Part shown: piece by piece, positions 54,349 to 63,460 of the stretch
How the letters are laid out: every line of letters starts with the position of its first letter
Numbering within the stretch: position 1 is the stretch's first letter
Assembly: GCA_035691865.1 (NCBI GenBank)
Contig: DASSIM010000148.1
Span: 1 to 64,000, forward strand
DNA length: 64,000 bases
Origin: Nitrosopolaris sp035691865
Lineage (GTDB): Archaea; Thermoproteota; Nitrososphaeria; Nitrososphaerales; Nitrososphaeraceae
Direction: 5' to 3'
Program-made: the position numbers and the translations under genes
Notes under the pieces: model-generated
The model's input: the letters and a program-made list of their open reading frames with translations, nothing else
Databases searched by the model: none
Told to the model about the DNA's origin: nothing

Positions 54349-55143
54349 ATGCGGAATATGGAAAGTTCAATTAATATCAATCTTGTAGAAATAGTATTTG
54401 GCAAATTATATGCCCTTTGGCTTAGAGAATTCAAAGTATTTCTAAGAGAGCGTAGTAGGCTAATAGCATCTATCTTCACTCCACTGCTTTGGCTATTTGT
54501 TATTGGTTCTGGTTTTGGTTCCGCCGTGCATCCTTCAACTGGGGTAGACTATCAGATGTTCATATTTCCTGGTATAATCAGCATGTCTATAATATTTTCA
54601 TCTGTTTTTTTCGGGTCATATATAATCTGGGACAGGAAATTTGATTTTCTTAAAAGTGTCATGGTAGCTCCTGTAGGCAGAAATACTATTTTTGTGGGAA
54701 AGACACTAGGCGGCATGACTACATCTCTAATAGAAGTGGTGATACTTTTGGCTGTTGGTGCAGCTATCGGAATTCACTTTACCGCACTTTCTTTAGTCCA
54801 GACTATTGCAATTGTGCTGCTTCTTTCATTTTCACTAACCTCATTAGGTCTTATAATTGGTAGCTATCTCGAAAGCCTAGAGGGTTTTCAGTTAATAGTG
54901 AGCTTTGTGGTATTTCCACTTTTCTTTCTAAGTGGAGCTCTCTTTCCATTAAGAAATCTCCCTGGATGGCTTTCTTTCTTGACCACAATGGACCCTGCTA
55001 CTTATGCTGTGGATGCGCTCAGAAATGCCATATTAGGAGTTCAAAATTTTTCGTTCACGGCAGATATTGGTATCTTGGTCGCCTTTACGATCGGGCTCGG
55101 ATTATTTGGAGGATATTCCTTTGGAAGAATGAAAGCCGTTTGA
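54349..55143 (+). CDS. ABC-2 type transporter permease (orphan)
   Basis: A 264-residue membrane protein with about six helices. LYALWLREFKVFLRERSRLI then ASIFTPLLWLFVIGSGFGSA, GVDYQMFIFPGIISMSIIFS, the conserved WDRKFDFLKSVMVAPVGRNT elbow segment and the end SFVVFPLFFLSGALFPLRNL then PGWLSFLTTMDPATYAVDAL are typical of the NodJ/DrrB-like export permeases. It needs a cytosolic ATPase partner, which is usually encoded just upstream; here no such gene is adjacent on either side, so it is an orphan or the partner lies elsewhere. Cargo unknown (glycolipid, drug or polysaccharide in relatives). Confidence 0.9.
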   Translation: MRNMESSININLVEIVFGKLYALWLREFKVFLRERSRLIASIFTPLLWLFVIGSGFGSAVHPSTGVDYQMFIFPGIISMSIIFSSVFFGSYIIWDRKFDFLKSVMVAPVGRNTIFVGKTLGGMTTSLIEVVILLAVGAAIGIHFTALSLVQTIAIVLLLSFSLTSLGLIIGSYLESLEGFQLIVSFVVFPLFFLSGALFPLRNLPGWLSFLTTMDPATYAVDALRNAILGVQNFSFTADIGILVAFTIGLGLFGGYSFGRMKAV

Positions 55144-55749
55144 TTAGTGTGCCAGCTAGATGTTGGATATCTTATGTAATAAGACTATATATTCAATTTT
55201 GTATGGTGCAATCCCAAAGGTGTGGTATCTGAACGTATTATTCTATCGAAGAGAATATACTATAACTTGCCAACACTGCGAAAAATAAGCACTCTGGAAA
55301 GATCTCTGCTGCCATAATTTTACTCTGATTACGGAAGGTAGTATTATCATTCTTGTTTGCAATTATAATATGCTGTCAACTGACTAATGGATTGTAAATT
55401 CGGAATATTTTCATCTAGTGCTATGCATAGTTGAATTCCTGTGGTTCTCGACAATATCCAAAACATGTCAGACATTTTGTCTACCTCCAATTTCCTGAAT
55501 ACATCACTTAAAAATAGAGATTTGCTGCTAGTTGCTTACAGGTTATGCATCAGACCAACTCTATTTAGAGAATGGTTGAGTTGTGCTACTGAGGATCATT
55601 CTGCTAACCTTCACTAACATATCAAAAAAGGGGCTATTTCCTGCCGCTGCACTTTAGGTGAGCTAGGAGTAAGTATCGGACTTAAATTTTGATCTATGCC
55701 TATGTTTATATAGGAAACTGCATATACGCTACAGATTACTAAAAATGAG
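55144..55749. other. Spacer with a small minus-strand fragment
   Basis: About 600 bases. A minus-strand frame at 55347-55475 (MSDMFWILSRTTGIQLCIAL, then DENIPNLQSISQLTAYY), coding-like upstream to about 55535, is probably a broken regulator or sensor fragment. Nothing else is seen. Confidence 0.35.
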
Positions 55750-56055
55750 TTGATTCGAACTGGTGGATTGAATGACATTTTGAAGGCTTTGTTAGATAAT
55801 AATAACAAGCGTATTTCAAATCAAGAGTTAAAATGGTTACTCCAGAAGATCGAAAATGACGCGACAGAAATAGGTCAAGCTAGATCTGGGTTAGGCGAAA
55901 AGATTACGTTTAATATTGACTGTGATAATATTATAGGCCGACAAAGCCTCAAGTCGCTTGAGTGTATCAGACAATCTATTAAGAAAAATTTGGAGGTAAT
56001 GAACGATAATATAAAACCAATCTTTCAATCCTATTTAACGCAATGTGGAGAATGA
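55750..56055 (+). CDS. Small helical hypothetical protein
   Basis: A 101-residue protein, almost entirely helical: GLNDILKALLDNNNKRISNQ, ELKWLLQKIENDATEIGQAR, then SLKSLECIRQSIKKNLEVMN. Two cysteines near the middle and one close to the end. TTG start at 55750; an ATG just before it runs into a stop. No family recognised and no gene nearby on the same strand. Confidence 0.5.
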   Translation: MIRTGGLNDILKALLDNNNKRISNQELKWLLQKIENDATEIGQARSGLGEKITFNIDCDNIIGRQSLKSLECIRQSIKKNLEVMNDNIKPIFQSYLTQCGE

Positions 56056-56489
56056 ATCCCCTACTTTGTTTGTAAGGAAGATTGTAGTTATAACATCATC
56101 AACGGCGAGAATTTCACCGTTTCGAATTTTCCGTTCTGCCTTCAACTCTACATCATCCTTCATTTTCCATTATTTCCTACCATTGACCAGCGGAAACGAA
56201 CACTGCTGGCATGTTCAATAAATTAATCCTAATAATAATATGATTATTATTGCGATTCTTTTCATCAACTTCCTAATGGGGCCTTATCTCCATTTGCTAC
56301 ATTCCAAAATGGTTAACAAGTTCTTGTCATATACATGATTGTACTCGATATAGCAAATACTTTTGTTGTTGTTTCCGGTACAGCTGTCTAATTGTCAATC
56401 TTATTTTTAATGATAGATGTAATCAACAATTCATAACAGTATATTATACCCATATCCATCTTTTCTTTTTGGACGTGGAAAGAATAATA
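56056..56489. other. Spacer upstream of the beta-helix gene
   Basis: About 430 bases with no open frame I can support; taattaatcctaataataatatg near 56221-56242 is an A/T-rich run. The beta-helix gene promoter is probably at atattatacc (56441-56450). Confidence 0.4.
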
Positions 56490-57830
56490 ATGAAATATCC
56501 TGCCAGGCTAAAATTACCATATCTAACATTAATACTGATTACACCTATTATCATGATTGTAGCTTCTACAGACTTATCTGCAGCTTACATACAGCACGCA
56601 TATTCCATTAGAAGCACTGCTCCTTCCCCTACGCCTTGCAATACGTATAATCCATCTACAAGAGCAATTACTGTATCTTGTGGTTCTACGACTCTTACCG
56701 ACATTTACAACCATTTCCACGGTAACAATATCCTAAGCAAACAATCTTCAGCTGGCGTATGGCTCTTGAATGCAAAGCTAGTAATAGGCAAAGGCGCTAC
56801 CCTCAATATTGATTCTACAGATACTAAATGGCTGAAGATAAGCTCATCAGGTGGAACTACTGTTAGTGGTGCTTCCGCTATTCCAAATAGCATAGATGTG
56901 CATGGTACCTTAAAGGTTGATTCAGTAAAGATAACGTCATGGAATTCGCTCACAAATAACTATGCGAACACCAATGGAACTAGACATGATCTAGGAGTTG
57001 GCAAAACTGATGCAACTGTATCTGGAGCACCTAGACCATTTATCACAGTTGAAAAAGATGCAACAGGAACTACTGATATTATAAATTCCGAAATAGCATA
57101 TTTGGGATATGAAAAAGGCAGTTTTTCTGGTACAGGTACTGCAGGTCTTAACTACTATGGTGGTGATGGAAGCGTTCTACTAGGCAATAATATACATCAT
57201 CTCTACTTTGGCTTCTATTCTAGTGGAGTCGGACGGATGGTTATCGAAAATAATCAGGTACATCATAACACGATTTACGGTCTGGATCCACATACAGCTA
57301 CACATGATATGATTATTCGTAAGAATGTAGTTCACGACAACGGACAATTTGGCATAATATGTTCATTAAATTGTAACAATATTACTATTGAGAATAACGA
57401 GATATATCATGATGGTAATAAAAATACTGGAGCCGGCATAATGTTTAGTAGGAACATGGTTAATTCAATTGCAAGAAACAATATTGTCCATGATGAAGTC
57501 TCCTCAGCCATTTCAATTTCTGAATCACATAATAATCAAGTCTACAACAACACCATTTCAAATAGCGGTAGCGGAATTAATTTGAAGAATTCTACTAACA
57601 TTAAGATATATGATAACACTATTATAAATTCTTCAAAGGGCATTGTTACTAGTGCCACTAGTGGAGTAGCTAGTAATATGATTTATAATAATCACTTTAT
57701 TAATACACCGTCATCTTCTTCCTCTTCACCTCACTCATCTAATAATGTCGGCCCTCAACCACAAGGTACACTAAAACATCAACAAAAACATTCTTCAAGC
57801 GGTCACAAAGCAAAACCCGGATTTGCATAA
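56490..57830 (+). CDS. Secreted right-handed parallel beta-helix protein
   Basis: A 446-residue exported protein. The signal peptide is MKYPARLKLPYLTLILITPI and following, with a cleavage region near residues 28-35 (DLSAAY). The body from about residue 120 is a right-handed beta-helix: repeated Asn ladders such as VIENNQVHHNTIYGLD, IIRKNVVHDNGQFGII, ITIENNEIYHDGNKN and IKIYDNTIINSSKGIV, about 22-25 residues per coil. Relatives (NosD, CASH, pectate-lyase folds) bind or modify polysaccharide. No catalytic Asp/Lys trio can be pointed to. The last 50 residues are Ser/His/Lys-rich. A TTG seven codons earlier is open, but ATG at 56490 begins the signal peptide. Confidence 0.82.
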   Translation: MKYPARLKLPYLTLILITPIIMIVASTDLSAAYIQHAYSIRSTAPSPTPCNTYNPSTRAITVSCGSTTLTDIYNHFHGNNILSKQSSAGVWLLNAKLVIGKGATLNIDSTDTKWLKISSSGGTTVSGASAIPNSIDVHGTLKVDSVKITSWNSLTNNYANTNGTRHDLGVGKTDATVSGAPRPFITVEKDATGTTDIINSEIAYLGYEKGSFSGTGTAGLNYYGGDGSVLLGNNIHHLYFGFYSSGVGRMVIENNQVHHNTIYGLDPHTATHDMIIRKNVVHDNGQFGIICSLNCNNITIENNEIYHDGNKNTGAGIMFSRNMVNSIARNNIVHDEVSSAISISESHNNQVYNNTISNSGSGINLKNSTNIKIYDNTIINSSKGIVTSATSGVASNMIYNNHFINTPSSSSSSPHSSNNVGPQPQGTLKHQQKHSSSGHKAKPGFA

Positions 57831-58362
57831 TCAATCAGCTATCCAACTGGATTGGTTTTATCTATATACCAAAGTTACTGAATCATCTTCTGATACCAAA
57901 TCGTTCATTTTCTACACTTTATTATTAGATATATCCAGAAGAATGTAGACGGCTTAGACAGAAAGAGAGTGATTGGGGAATTGAAGAGTAGTTTAGTTTT
58001 TGCTATGACAGACTTAAATGCTCTGGCAAGAAACGATATTTTGACATGGAAGTACATGCAATAATCAAGTATATGGTAATTCCTTTAGTATTGCAACTTC
58101 AGGAGGGTGTTCAATGACAAACGATGCTGCGCAGTAGCAATACTAGTATTCCAAGGTGCAAGTGGAAAACCAGTCATAATTTCGGTGTTAACCTTCCTAT
58201 TAAAGATTCAACACCTCTGGAGAGTGGGCGCCAGCTGGAATCATACTCTTTCTTGTGACCCACATAGAGATATTTCTCATACGATGATCTGCCGTGCTCT
58301 TCATCGCATCACATGTTTATATGTGGATAATGACTATATCATTATTGATGTCTGTGAAGGAT
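57831..58362. other. Spacer without a recognised gene
   Basis: About 530 bases. Plus-strand frames at 58107-58430 and the extension of the next gene to 58294 are not family-like; I see no RNA or repeat. Confidence 0.4.
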
Positions 58363-58833
58363 ATGCAAAAATTTATGTCTGCGGCATCCATGTCGGAGAA
58401 AGAGATACAAGAGTTTCTTTCAATTCCTAGGTTAGCAAGGATGGCAACAATTCAGAATGGAAAGCCGCACATAGTTCCAGTATGGTATTTTTATGATGGG
58501 ACAAATATTATCGTATCAACTCCTAAGGGAACCAAGAAAACCAAGAATATACAAAGTAATCCAAATGTTTCTATTATAATAGACATTGTTGATGGGAGAG
58601 TTGAAGACTTGTCATATGCTAATAATGCCAAAGCAGTAATAATAGAAGGCATAGCAGAGCTACATGACGACATTGGTAGTTCGTTCGTAAGAAAAACATA
58701 TGAAAGGTATGTTGGTAAGAATGCACTCAACAATCCACAAGTTCAATTTAGTGTAAGCCTTCCAAGGTACATGGTAGTAATCAAACCAACAAAGATTCTG
58801 TCTTGGGACTTTACTAAGATTAGGGCTTCCTAG
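58363..58833 (+). CDS. PPOX-class flavin/F420-dependent oxidoreductase
   Basis: A split-barrel protein of about 150 residues: EKEIQEFLSIPRLARMATIQ, NGKPHIVPVWYFYDGTNIIV, STPKGTKKTKNIQSNPNVSI, then DGRVEDLSYANNAKAVIIEG. This matches the pyridoxamine-5'-phosphate-oxidase superfamily; many archaeal members use F420 rather than FMN. Reaction unknown (biliverdin, quinone or other reductions in relatives). The start is uncertain: ATGs at 58363, 58375 and 58390 are all possible, and the frame is open to 58294; I take 58363 because a purine-rich aagga lies just before it. Confidence 0.85.
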   Translation: MQKFMSAASMSEKEIQEFLSIPRLARMATIQNGKPHIVPVWYFYDGTNIIVSTPKGTKKTKNIQSNPNVSIIIDIVDGRVEDLSYANNAKAVIIEGIAELHDDIGSSFVRKTYERYVGKNALNNPQVQFSVSLPRYMVVIKPTKILSWDFTKIRAS

Positions 58834-59187
58834 CAATAGCTTTTGGTGCTTGATCTGATGCCTAAATATTTCCCTAAAGATAATATGGGTTCTCCGTAGA
58901 AAACAATGTCAGAGGACGGTAGTAGAGAGATCTTGCTTCTGCTCGAAAAGAAAGATGTGATCCCTAATGAAATAGCTGAAAATTTGACTTTACTTAGCCT
59001 GGCCTGTCATCTCATCTACGTATACTGGAAGCCACAGATTTGATAGCGGAAAAGAAGCGGAGAAAAATAGGTGTTATTCGATGAATTGGAAGAAAACCTT
59101 GGAAGGTATAGAATTTTTTGAGGATATATGATTATAAGTTTAAGTCATTGAAAGGCTATATTAAAGACAAGAGAGAATGAGGAAATA
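58834..59187 (+). pseudogene. Spacer with a remnant of a small regulator
   Basis: An ATG frame at 58906-59043 reads MSEDGSREILLLLEKKDVIP then NEIAENLTLLSLACHLIYV, like the first half of a small winged-helix protein. A frame change carries on as LEATDLIAEKKRRKIGVI, and the two parts together look like one regulator disrupted by a frameshift. The purine-rich ggaaataATG at the right end serves the DUF899 gene. Confidence 0.4.
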
Positions 59188-59907
59188 ATGACTGAACCCT
59201 TAAAAGCCCACAAGATTGTTCCCGAGAACGAATGGGTCGAGTCTCGCCGGGCGCTGCTCAAGAAGGAAAAAGAGTTCACGATCTTACGCGACCAACTCAG
59301 CCAGCAACGACGCGATTTGCCTTGGGTGGCCGTCAATAAAGAATATGTATTTGAGGGACCGAATGGGAAACAAACCCTATCAGAGCTTTTTGACGGAAGA
59401 AGCCAATTAATAGTCTATCACTTTATGTTTGATCCAAGCTGGGAGGCAGCATGTTTGCACTGCTCCTTTTGGGCAGACAATTTCAATAGAATAATTGTGC
59501 ACTTGAATCAAAGAGATGTGACCATGATCGCTGTATCTAGGGCCCCCTACAGCAAGCTGGCAGCGTACCTGAAGCGGATGGGCTGGGATTTCAAATGGGT
59601 TTCTTCTTGTAATACAGATTTCAATTTCGATTATCACGTGTCATTCAAACCGGAAGAGTTAGCCAAGAAAGAAGCCTTCTATAACTTCGTTATTCAAGAC
59701 CCGCACAGTTCAGAGCGGGAAGGAGTGAGTGTATTTTACAAAGACCCTACAGGTCGTGTGTTTCACACCTATTCAGCTTATGCTCGTGGTATCGATATGT
59801 TGAATGTGGCATATCACTACTTAGACCTTGTTCCCAAGGGCCGAGATGAGGCTGGTCATGATTTTCCTCAATTCTGGGTACGCCGTCATGATGAATACGA
59901 CAAATAA
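59188..59907 (+). CDS. DUF899 thioredoxin-like protein, probably acquired from bacteria
   Basis: A 239-residue protein of the DUF899 family: HKIVPENEWVESRRALLKKE at the start, WVAVNKEYVFEGPNGKQTLS, LIVYHFMFDPSWEAACLHCS then FWADNF (thioredoxin-like site, one CxxC-like C-L-H-C), SRAPYSKLAAYLKRMGWDFK, SSCNTDFNFDYHVSF and the end HDFPQFWVRRHDEYDK. These proteins are common in soil bacteria and look like peroxiredoxin/thioredoxin relatives of unknown function. The first 150 bases use CGC, CTG, GCG and GTC codons and have clearly higher G+C than neighbouring genes. A ribosome-binding-like gagg lies before the ATG. Confidence 0.9.
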   Translation: MTEPLKAHKIVPENEWVESRRALLKKEKEFTILRDQLSQQRRDLPWVAVNKEYVFEGPNGKQTLSELFDGRSQLIVYHFMFDPSWEAACLHCSFWADNFNRIIVHLNQRDVTMIAVSRAPYSKLAAYLKRMGWDFKWVSSCNTDFNFDYHVSFKPEELAKKEAFYNFVIQDPHSSEREGVSVFYKDPTGRVFHTYSAYARGIDMLNVAYHYLDLVPKGRDEAGHDFPQFWVRRHDEYDK

Positions 59908-60145
59908 TCGAGATCCTAATCTATAGATCAGATTTAGTGGGTAAATTAAGAGAAATTGTTGCCAATTTTGCCACAGTCACTGCAGCAGTTTGTATATTGA
60001 CGGAGGCCAAATAATTTCGAACCTCAGACGACATATTTCTCATAATCTTTTTTTCGTAGTTTTCGTTTGTTTTTCCCTGTGTTTTGCTTTGCAAGTGCAT
60101 GATGGTTGCGGATCCAATTGAATATTATTTCTCCTCAAATAACAG

Positions 60146-60625
60146 CTACCGTGTCGCTATTGTCTTTCCAAAATATGCTTTAACGTGAGGTCTGTACAGA
60201 TAGTATATGACAAAAGCGTTAATGCCTATACCGACTATACCGCTCAGAATGTTCCCTAAAAGGCTTGATCCCGTGTTGGAAAATACTCCAACAGACGTTA
60301 TCGAAAGGGAGATTATGTCTATGGCAATTCCAATAAACAATACTATTATAGAGATAGTCCAAGCCCATCCCTTTCCTTTCCATAACCCGTAGGCCATGAC
60401 AAGATTTGCAACACCCAGCGCTAGCAATATAGAGCCAAACACTACGAAAACTATACCAAGAACCTGAGGTTCTATTTGTGACCCCAGGCTACTGGTCGGA
60501 GAAACATTCATGATAACCGGACCAATAACAACTAATCCAATTCCGACAAGAAGCGATAGCACGCCAGCTATTATGATCAGAATTGCTATGATAGTAACTC
60601 CACGTGGCCTAGATTGTTTCTGCAT
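60146..60625 (-). CDS. Four-helix membrane protein, unknown function
   Basis: A 159-residue integral membrane protein. Helices: VTIIAILIIIAGVLSLLVGI, LGIVFVVFGSILLALGVANL, WAWTISIIVLFIGIAIDIIS and LSGIVGIGINAFVIYYLYRP. The N-terminus PRGVTIIAILIIIAGVLSL and the final YYLYRPHVKAYFG pattern are seen in many small archaeal and bacterial membrane proteins of unknown role. A Ser/Gly-rich loop lies between helices 1 and 2. Monocistronic. Start ATG at 60625. Confidence 0.75.
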   Translation of the reverse strand: MQKQSRPRGVTIIAILIIIAGVLSLLVGIGLVVIGPVIMNVSPTSSLGSQIEPQVLGIVFVVFGSILLALGVANLVMAYGLWKGKGWAWTISIIVLFIGIAIDIISLSITSVGVFSNTGSSLLGNILSGIVGIGINAFVIYYLYRPHVKAYFGKTIATR

Positions 60626-60907
60626 CTTCTAATGTATCTGTTATTGCATGCATGTAATATATTAACAAATGAGGATTGTTTTCTGCGTAATTTGTCTCGT
60701 TAACCCAAGAAGCCCCTTAGTGAACAATTTTGGTTATTCTTACAACGGAAATTATAACAATATTGTTGATAATATTCGTATTCTTTATCAACTTTGTTAT
60801 GCTAGACTGATTCCCTAGATGTTATTACATTGTGTAGCAAGATATCAAAAATTAGTCGGCTCATTTGAATGAGAATACAGACATCGCAGTTCTATCAATT
60901 ATATAAG

Positions 60908-61465
60908 TTAACTAGTGGCGTTTACTCTAGATGTAGCTAGGCCTGTTACGTTTACACTATTATGGGATAAAGCGGCAGGATTATTAGCACAAGAGTACTT
61001 GGCAGTTATTTTATTTTGTCCTGCTTTAATCACAGTATAATTTGGGGCTAGTATGAAACTCCACTTTGAATAATCACCAGATCCATTAGCGCCACTTGCT
61101 GTTGTTAGTCGGTATGGCTTCATTCCGTTTACTATTACTGACACTTGACAATTTATAGAAGTAGAATTACTATTGCCTGCAGATGTTCCAGAAATCACAA
61201 GAGTTTTTCCGACAGGAACTTTTTCACCATTAGTTGGAGAAGTAATTTTCACATTATGAGCCTTAGGTGGGAGCGTAGGAGAAAGAGTAGAAACGGTTTT
61301 ATTGCTACCAGTAGACGCCACAGCTTGGCTTTTCGGAAATATCTGTCCTGATGCCAGATTTGTCAAAAGGGTAGAACTAAGAAGTAAGAGAATGATTGCA
61401 CCAGTTATAGAACGGATCTCCAGTTGTGCGGTCCAACAAATCGAACATCGAATGAAGTTTATCAT
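60908..61465 (-). CDS. Secreted protein with an Ig-like/beta-sandwich domain
   Basis: A 185-residue exported protein. After an N-terminal segment with two cysteines comes a signal/anchor helix (SITGAIILLLLSSTLLTNLA, about residues 19-38), then a Ser/Thr/Pro linker and one beta-sandwich: VKITSPTNGEKVPVGKTLVI, SGTSAGNSNSTSINCQVSVI, then VNGMKPYRL, YSKWSFILAPNYTVIKAGQN and KITAKYSCAN. The pattern is that of bacterial and archaeal cell-surface Ig-like repeats, probably cell-wall or matrix-associated and carrying several N-glycosylation sites. Start position could be ten or more residues later. Confidence 0.7.
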   Translation of the reverse strand: MINFIRCSICWTAQLEIRSITGAIILLLLSSTLLTNLASGQIFPKSQAVASTGSNKTVSTLSPTLPPKAHNVKITSPTNGEKVPVGKTLVISGTSAGNSNSTSINCQVSVIVNGMKPYRLTTASGANGSGDYSKWSFILAPNYTVIKAGQNKITAKYSCANNPAALSHNSVNVTGLATSRVNATS

Positions 61466-61831
61466 CTTCGGATAAAAGAGAAGTATATATTTAATAAATT
61501 CTTGCCTCAGAATTTTTTAAGAGAGCAAGAATCTTAAAAAACATGAATGAAAACCATTTTTGATGGGGTTTGTGCTGAACGGTTCTCAAAGAGAATGTGT
61601 AACATTTTAATATTATATCAATCAATAATATCTCAAGCCCCCAGTGAGTATTCGTACTCCTATCTTAGCCATCAACTGGTTGTGCCAGCGGTCTGCGACT
61701 AAGTAACTGAGGGCTTTTGGAATTATTACCTGTTTTAGCGCCGTCCATCTTACTTAAGAACTAGTATCTCTTGATGCACTTCCATGAACTAGGATGTGTA
61801 AGATGGGCACAGACAAATAATATAATATCGA
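61466..61831. other. Spacer without a recognised gene
   Basis: About 365 bases. No gene, fold or repeat recognised; aataatataatatc (61818-61831) is the likely promoter or leader of the next gene. Confidence 0.4.
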
Positions 61832-62140
61832 ATGGGAATCAACAATATCCATCAGATATTGTCTAACGAAGAAATAAAAACAGCAATTGAAGAATTAGAT
61901 ACAGGATGGGAATTAAAGGAAGATAAGATTGTGAAATCATTTCAATTCCCAAGTTTTATGAAGGCTATTGAATTTGTGAATGATGTTGCAAGGATTGCTG
62001 AGAGGCTCAATCACCATCCGATTATGACAATTAATTGGAGGCAGGTCAAACTTTCCTTAAAATCCTTTGATGTTGATGCTATAACGAAACGAGATATTAA
62101 TCTAGCAAAAGAGATAGAAAAAAGACGGGAAAAGAATTAA
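61832..62140 (+). CDS. Pterin-4a-carbinolamine dehydratase
   Basis: A 102-residue protein of the PCD/DCoH family. LDTGWELKEDKIVKSFQFPS, FMKAIEFVNDVARIAERLNH and the active-site core NHHPIMTINWRQVKLSLKSF are typical; the twin histidines and the tryptophan are in place, while the usual later HS/T-x-GG segment reads KSFDVDAITKRD. It dehydrates 4a-hydroxytetrahydropterin. Archaea rarely make tetrahydrobiopterin, but thaumarchaea are reported to carry pterin genes; the aromatic-amino-acid hydroxylase it would serve is not in this window. ATG start; isolated. Confidence 0.9.
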   Translation: MGINNIHQILSNEEIKTAIEELDTGWELKEDKIVKSFQFPSFMKAIEFVNDVARIAERLNHHPIMTINWRQVKLSLKSFDVDAITKRDINLAKEIEKRREKN

Positions 62141-62699
62141 TAATATACCTTTTGTTCCATATCGTCGATACAACATCAATTAAAAATGTAAATGCAGATA
62201 AGAAAGCAACATACCTAAACAATGATCACGGTATGCTTGAAAATGGGCTTTATTAAAAAAAATCAAAGCTGAAGAGATTAATCATTCAGTAAAGTGATGC
62301 CAGTACATGATGTGGTAAGATTCAAACGATTTACGAAAATTGGAGTAAACGATGCTGAGGATACTTCTAACCGGGGAAGAGGCATAATTCCTGTAGAGTT
62401 AACGGGAGAAAAACAAGTATGATGACCTAAGATAGTAGATAGGAATGACTATGCGAGAAAGATCCTGTAACCAAACAGGTTTGAAACCGGAAGTCAGATT
62501 TGAAATAGTCGCTAAAGCACTCGCCAGAGCTCCTAAATTGGTGAATGTCAACATAATAAGGCTTTGAGTTGTACTGGTGATAGAATCTATTTTTTTCCAG
62601 CAATGCATTGATCTATAAAGTGAACCCCCTGAAGGGTCAATTCTATAAGAAACCCAGTTTCCTAGCTAATAAGTTTAAGCTAAGAATCCCTAAGAATAG
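62141..62699. other. Spacer with one doubtful tiny frame
   Basis: A plus-strand ATG frame at 62297-62422 (41 residues, MPVHDVVRFKRFTKIGVNDA and ending GIIPVELTGEKQV) looks more coding-like than its surroundings, but it is too short to support. Nothing else is seen in this 560-base stretch. Confidence 0.3.
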
Positions 62700-62783
62700 C
62701 GCGGGGAGTGGGATTCGAACCCACGCGTCCTTTCGAACATGGGATTAGCAATCCCACGCCCTACCAGGCTAGGCGACCCCCGC
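62700..62783 (-). tRNA. tRNA-Ser(GCU)
   Basis: Minus-strand class II tRNA: acceptor GCGGGGG with TCCCCGC, D stem GCCT with GGGC, anticodon stem TGGGA with TCCCA, loop TTGCTAA with anticodon GCT, a long variable arm (TGTTCGAAAGGACGC) and T arm GTGGG-TTCGAAT-CCCAC. The discriminator is G, as in serine tRNAs, and CCA is not encoded. No intron. Confidence 0.93.
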
Positions 62784-62878
62784 CCCTACGTACGCCTTAC
62801 TCAGGCATCAAAATCCTGCGGCATTATATTAATTATAGGTGGGCTCGCCACGGGAGAAGGTGCAGACTACCTCCAATA

Positions 62879-62897
62879 TTTAAAAAGGTTATAAAAA
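62879..62897 (+). promoter_or_regulatory. Candidate TATA box of the gene at 62921
   Basis: Two A/T elements (tttaaaaa and ttataaaaag) lie 24-42 bases before the TTG at 62921. This fits an archaeal promoter of a leaderless or short-leader transcript and supports that start over the longer open frame that runs into the tRNA. Confidence 0.5.
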
Positions 62898-62920
62898 GGA
62901 CATCTCTGCTTATATTATCT

Positions 62921-63364
62921 TTGAACCTTAAAGAGTCGAATGAGATCTTCCGCAGGGCCATAGTCAAGGCTTATTTTGAGCCTGAATTACAAAGAATGGA
63001 TTATCGTAAATCTTCTGCGAGACATCCATTGATTACAGATGATGGCCTTACAGCAGGTCAAGACGTTTTACACTTATTCTTTGATCTTAGCACTGGGAAT
63101 GATTATCCAGATGGTGATGAATGGTTTACGATCGAGTATTTACTCCCTTATAGCATAAAATTACCTGACAAGCTGAAAGGACCTGATTATTTTACCACAA
63201 TTATGACTTCTGAAGAAAAACATTTTTGGCGTCATAGGGAATTGATCCGTTTCAAATACGGCAAATCTAAAAAACTATCAGAGTCATTGGAATTCATGAA
63301 CAACAAGTATCTTGAACTGGTTAAGGCTTTATACGATTCTTCGACGATTAACCAATTGAAATGA
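62921..63364 (+). CDS. Conserved hypothetical protein
   Basis: A 147-residue soluble protein: NEIFRRAIVKAYFEPELQRM, DGLTAGQDVLHLFFDLSTGN, EWFTIEYLLPYSIKLPDKLK, FRTTIM-like sequence and the helical end SKKLSESLEFMNNKYLELVK. The open frame continues upstream over the tRNA-Ser gene to 62708, but that part is a shadow of the tRNA, so the TTG at 62921, preceded by a TATA element, is taken. No named family. Confidence 0.6.
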   Translation: MNLKESNEIFRRAIVKAYFEPELQRMDYRKSSARHPLITDDGLTAGQDVLHLFFDLSTGNDYPDGDEWFTIEYLLPYSIKLPDKLKGPDYFTTIMTSEEKHFWRHRELIRFKYGKSKKLSESLEFMNNKYLELVKALYDSSTINQLK

Positions 63365-63460
63365 ATTGTATCGAAATGATTGATTGATCGGCGCATAAAT
63401 ATCCAAGCAGAGAAGAAAATCAACAGACTACCACCACCTACTGAGTAGTACCTATTATCA

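Noticed and set aside
62708..62920. N-terminal extension of the hypothetical gene at 62921
   Set aside because: This part is the antisense of tRNA-Ser and its flank; the MGFEPTR-type translation is a well-known tRNA shadow.
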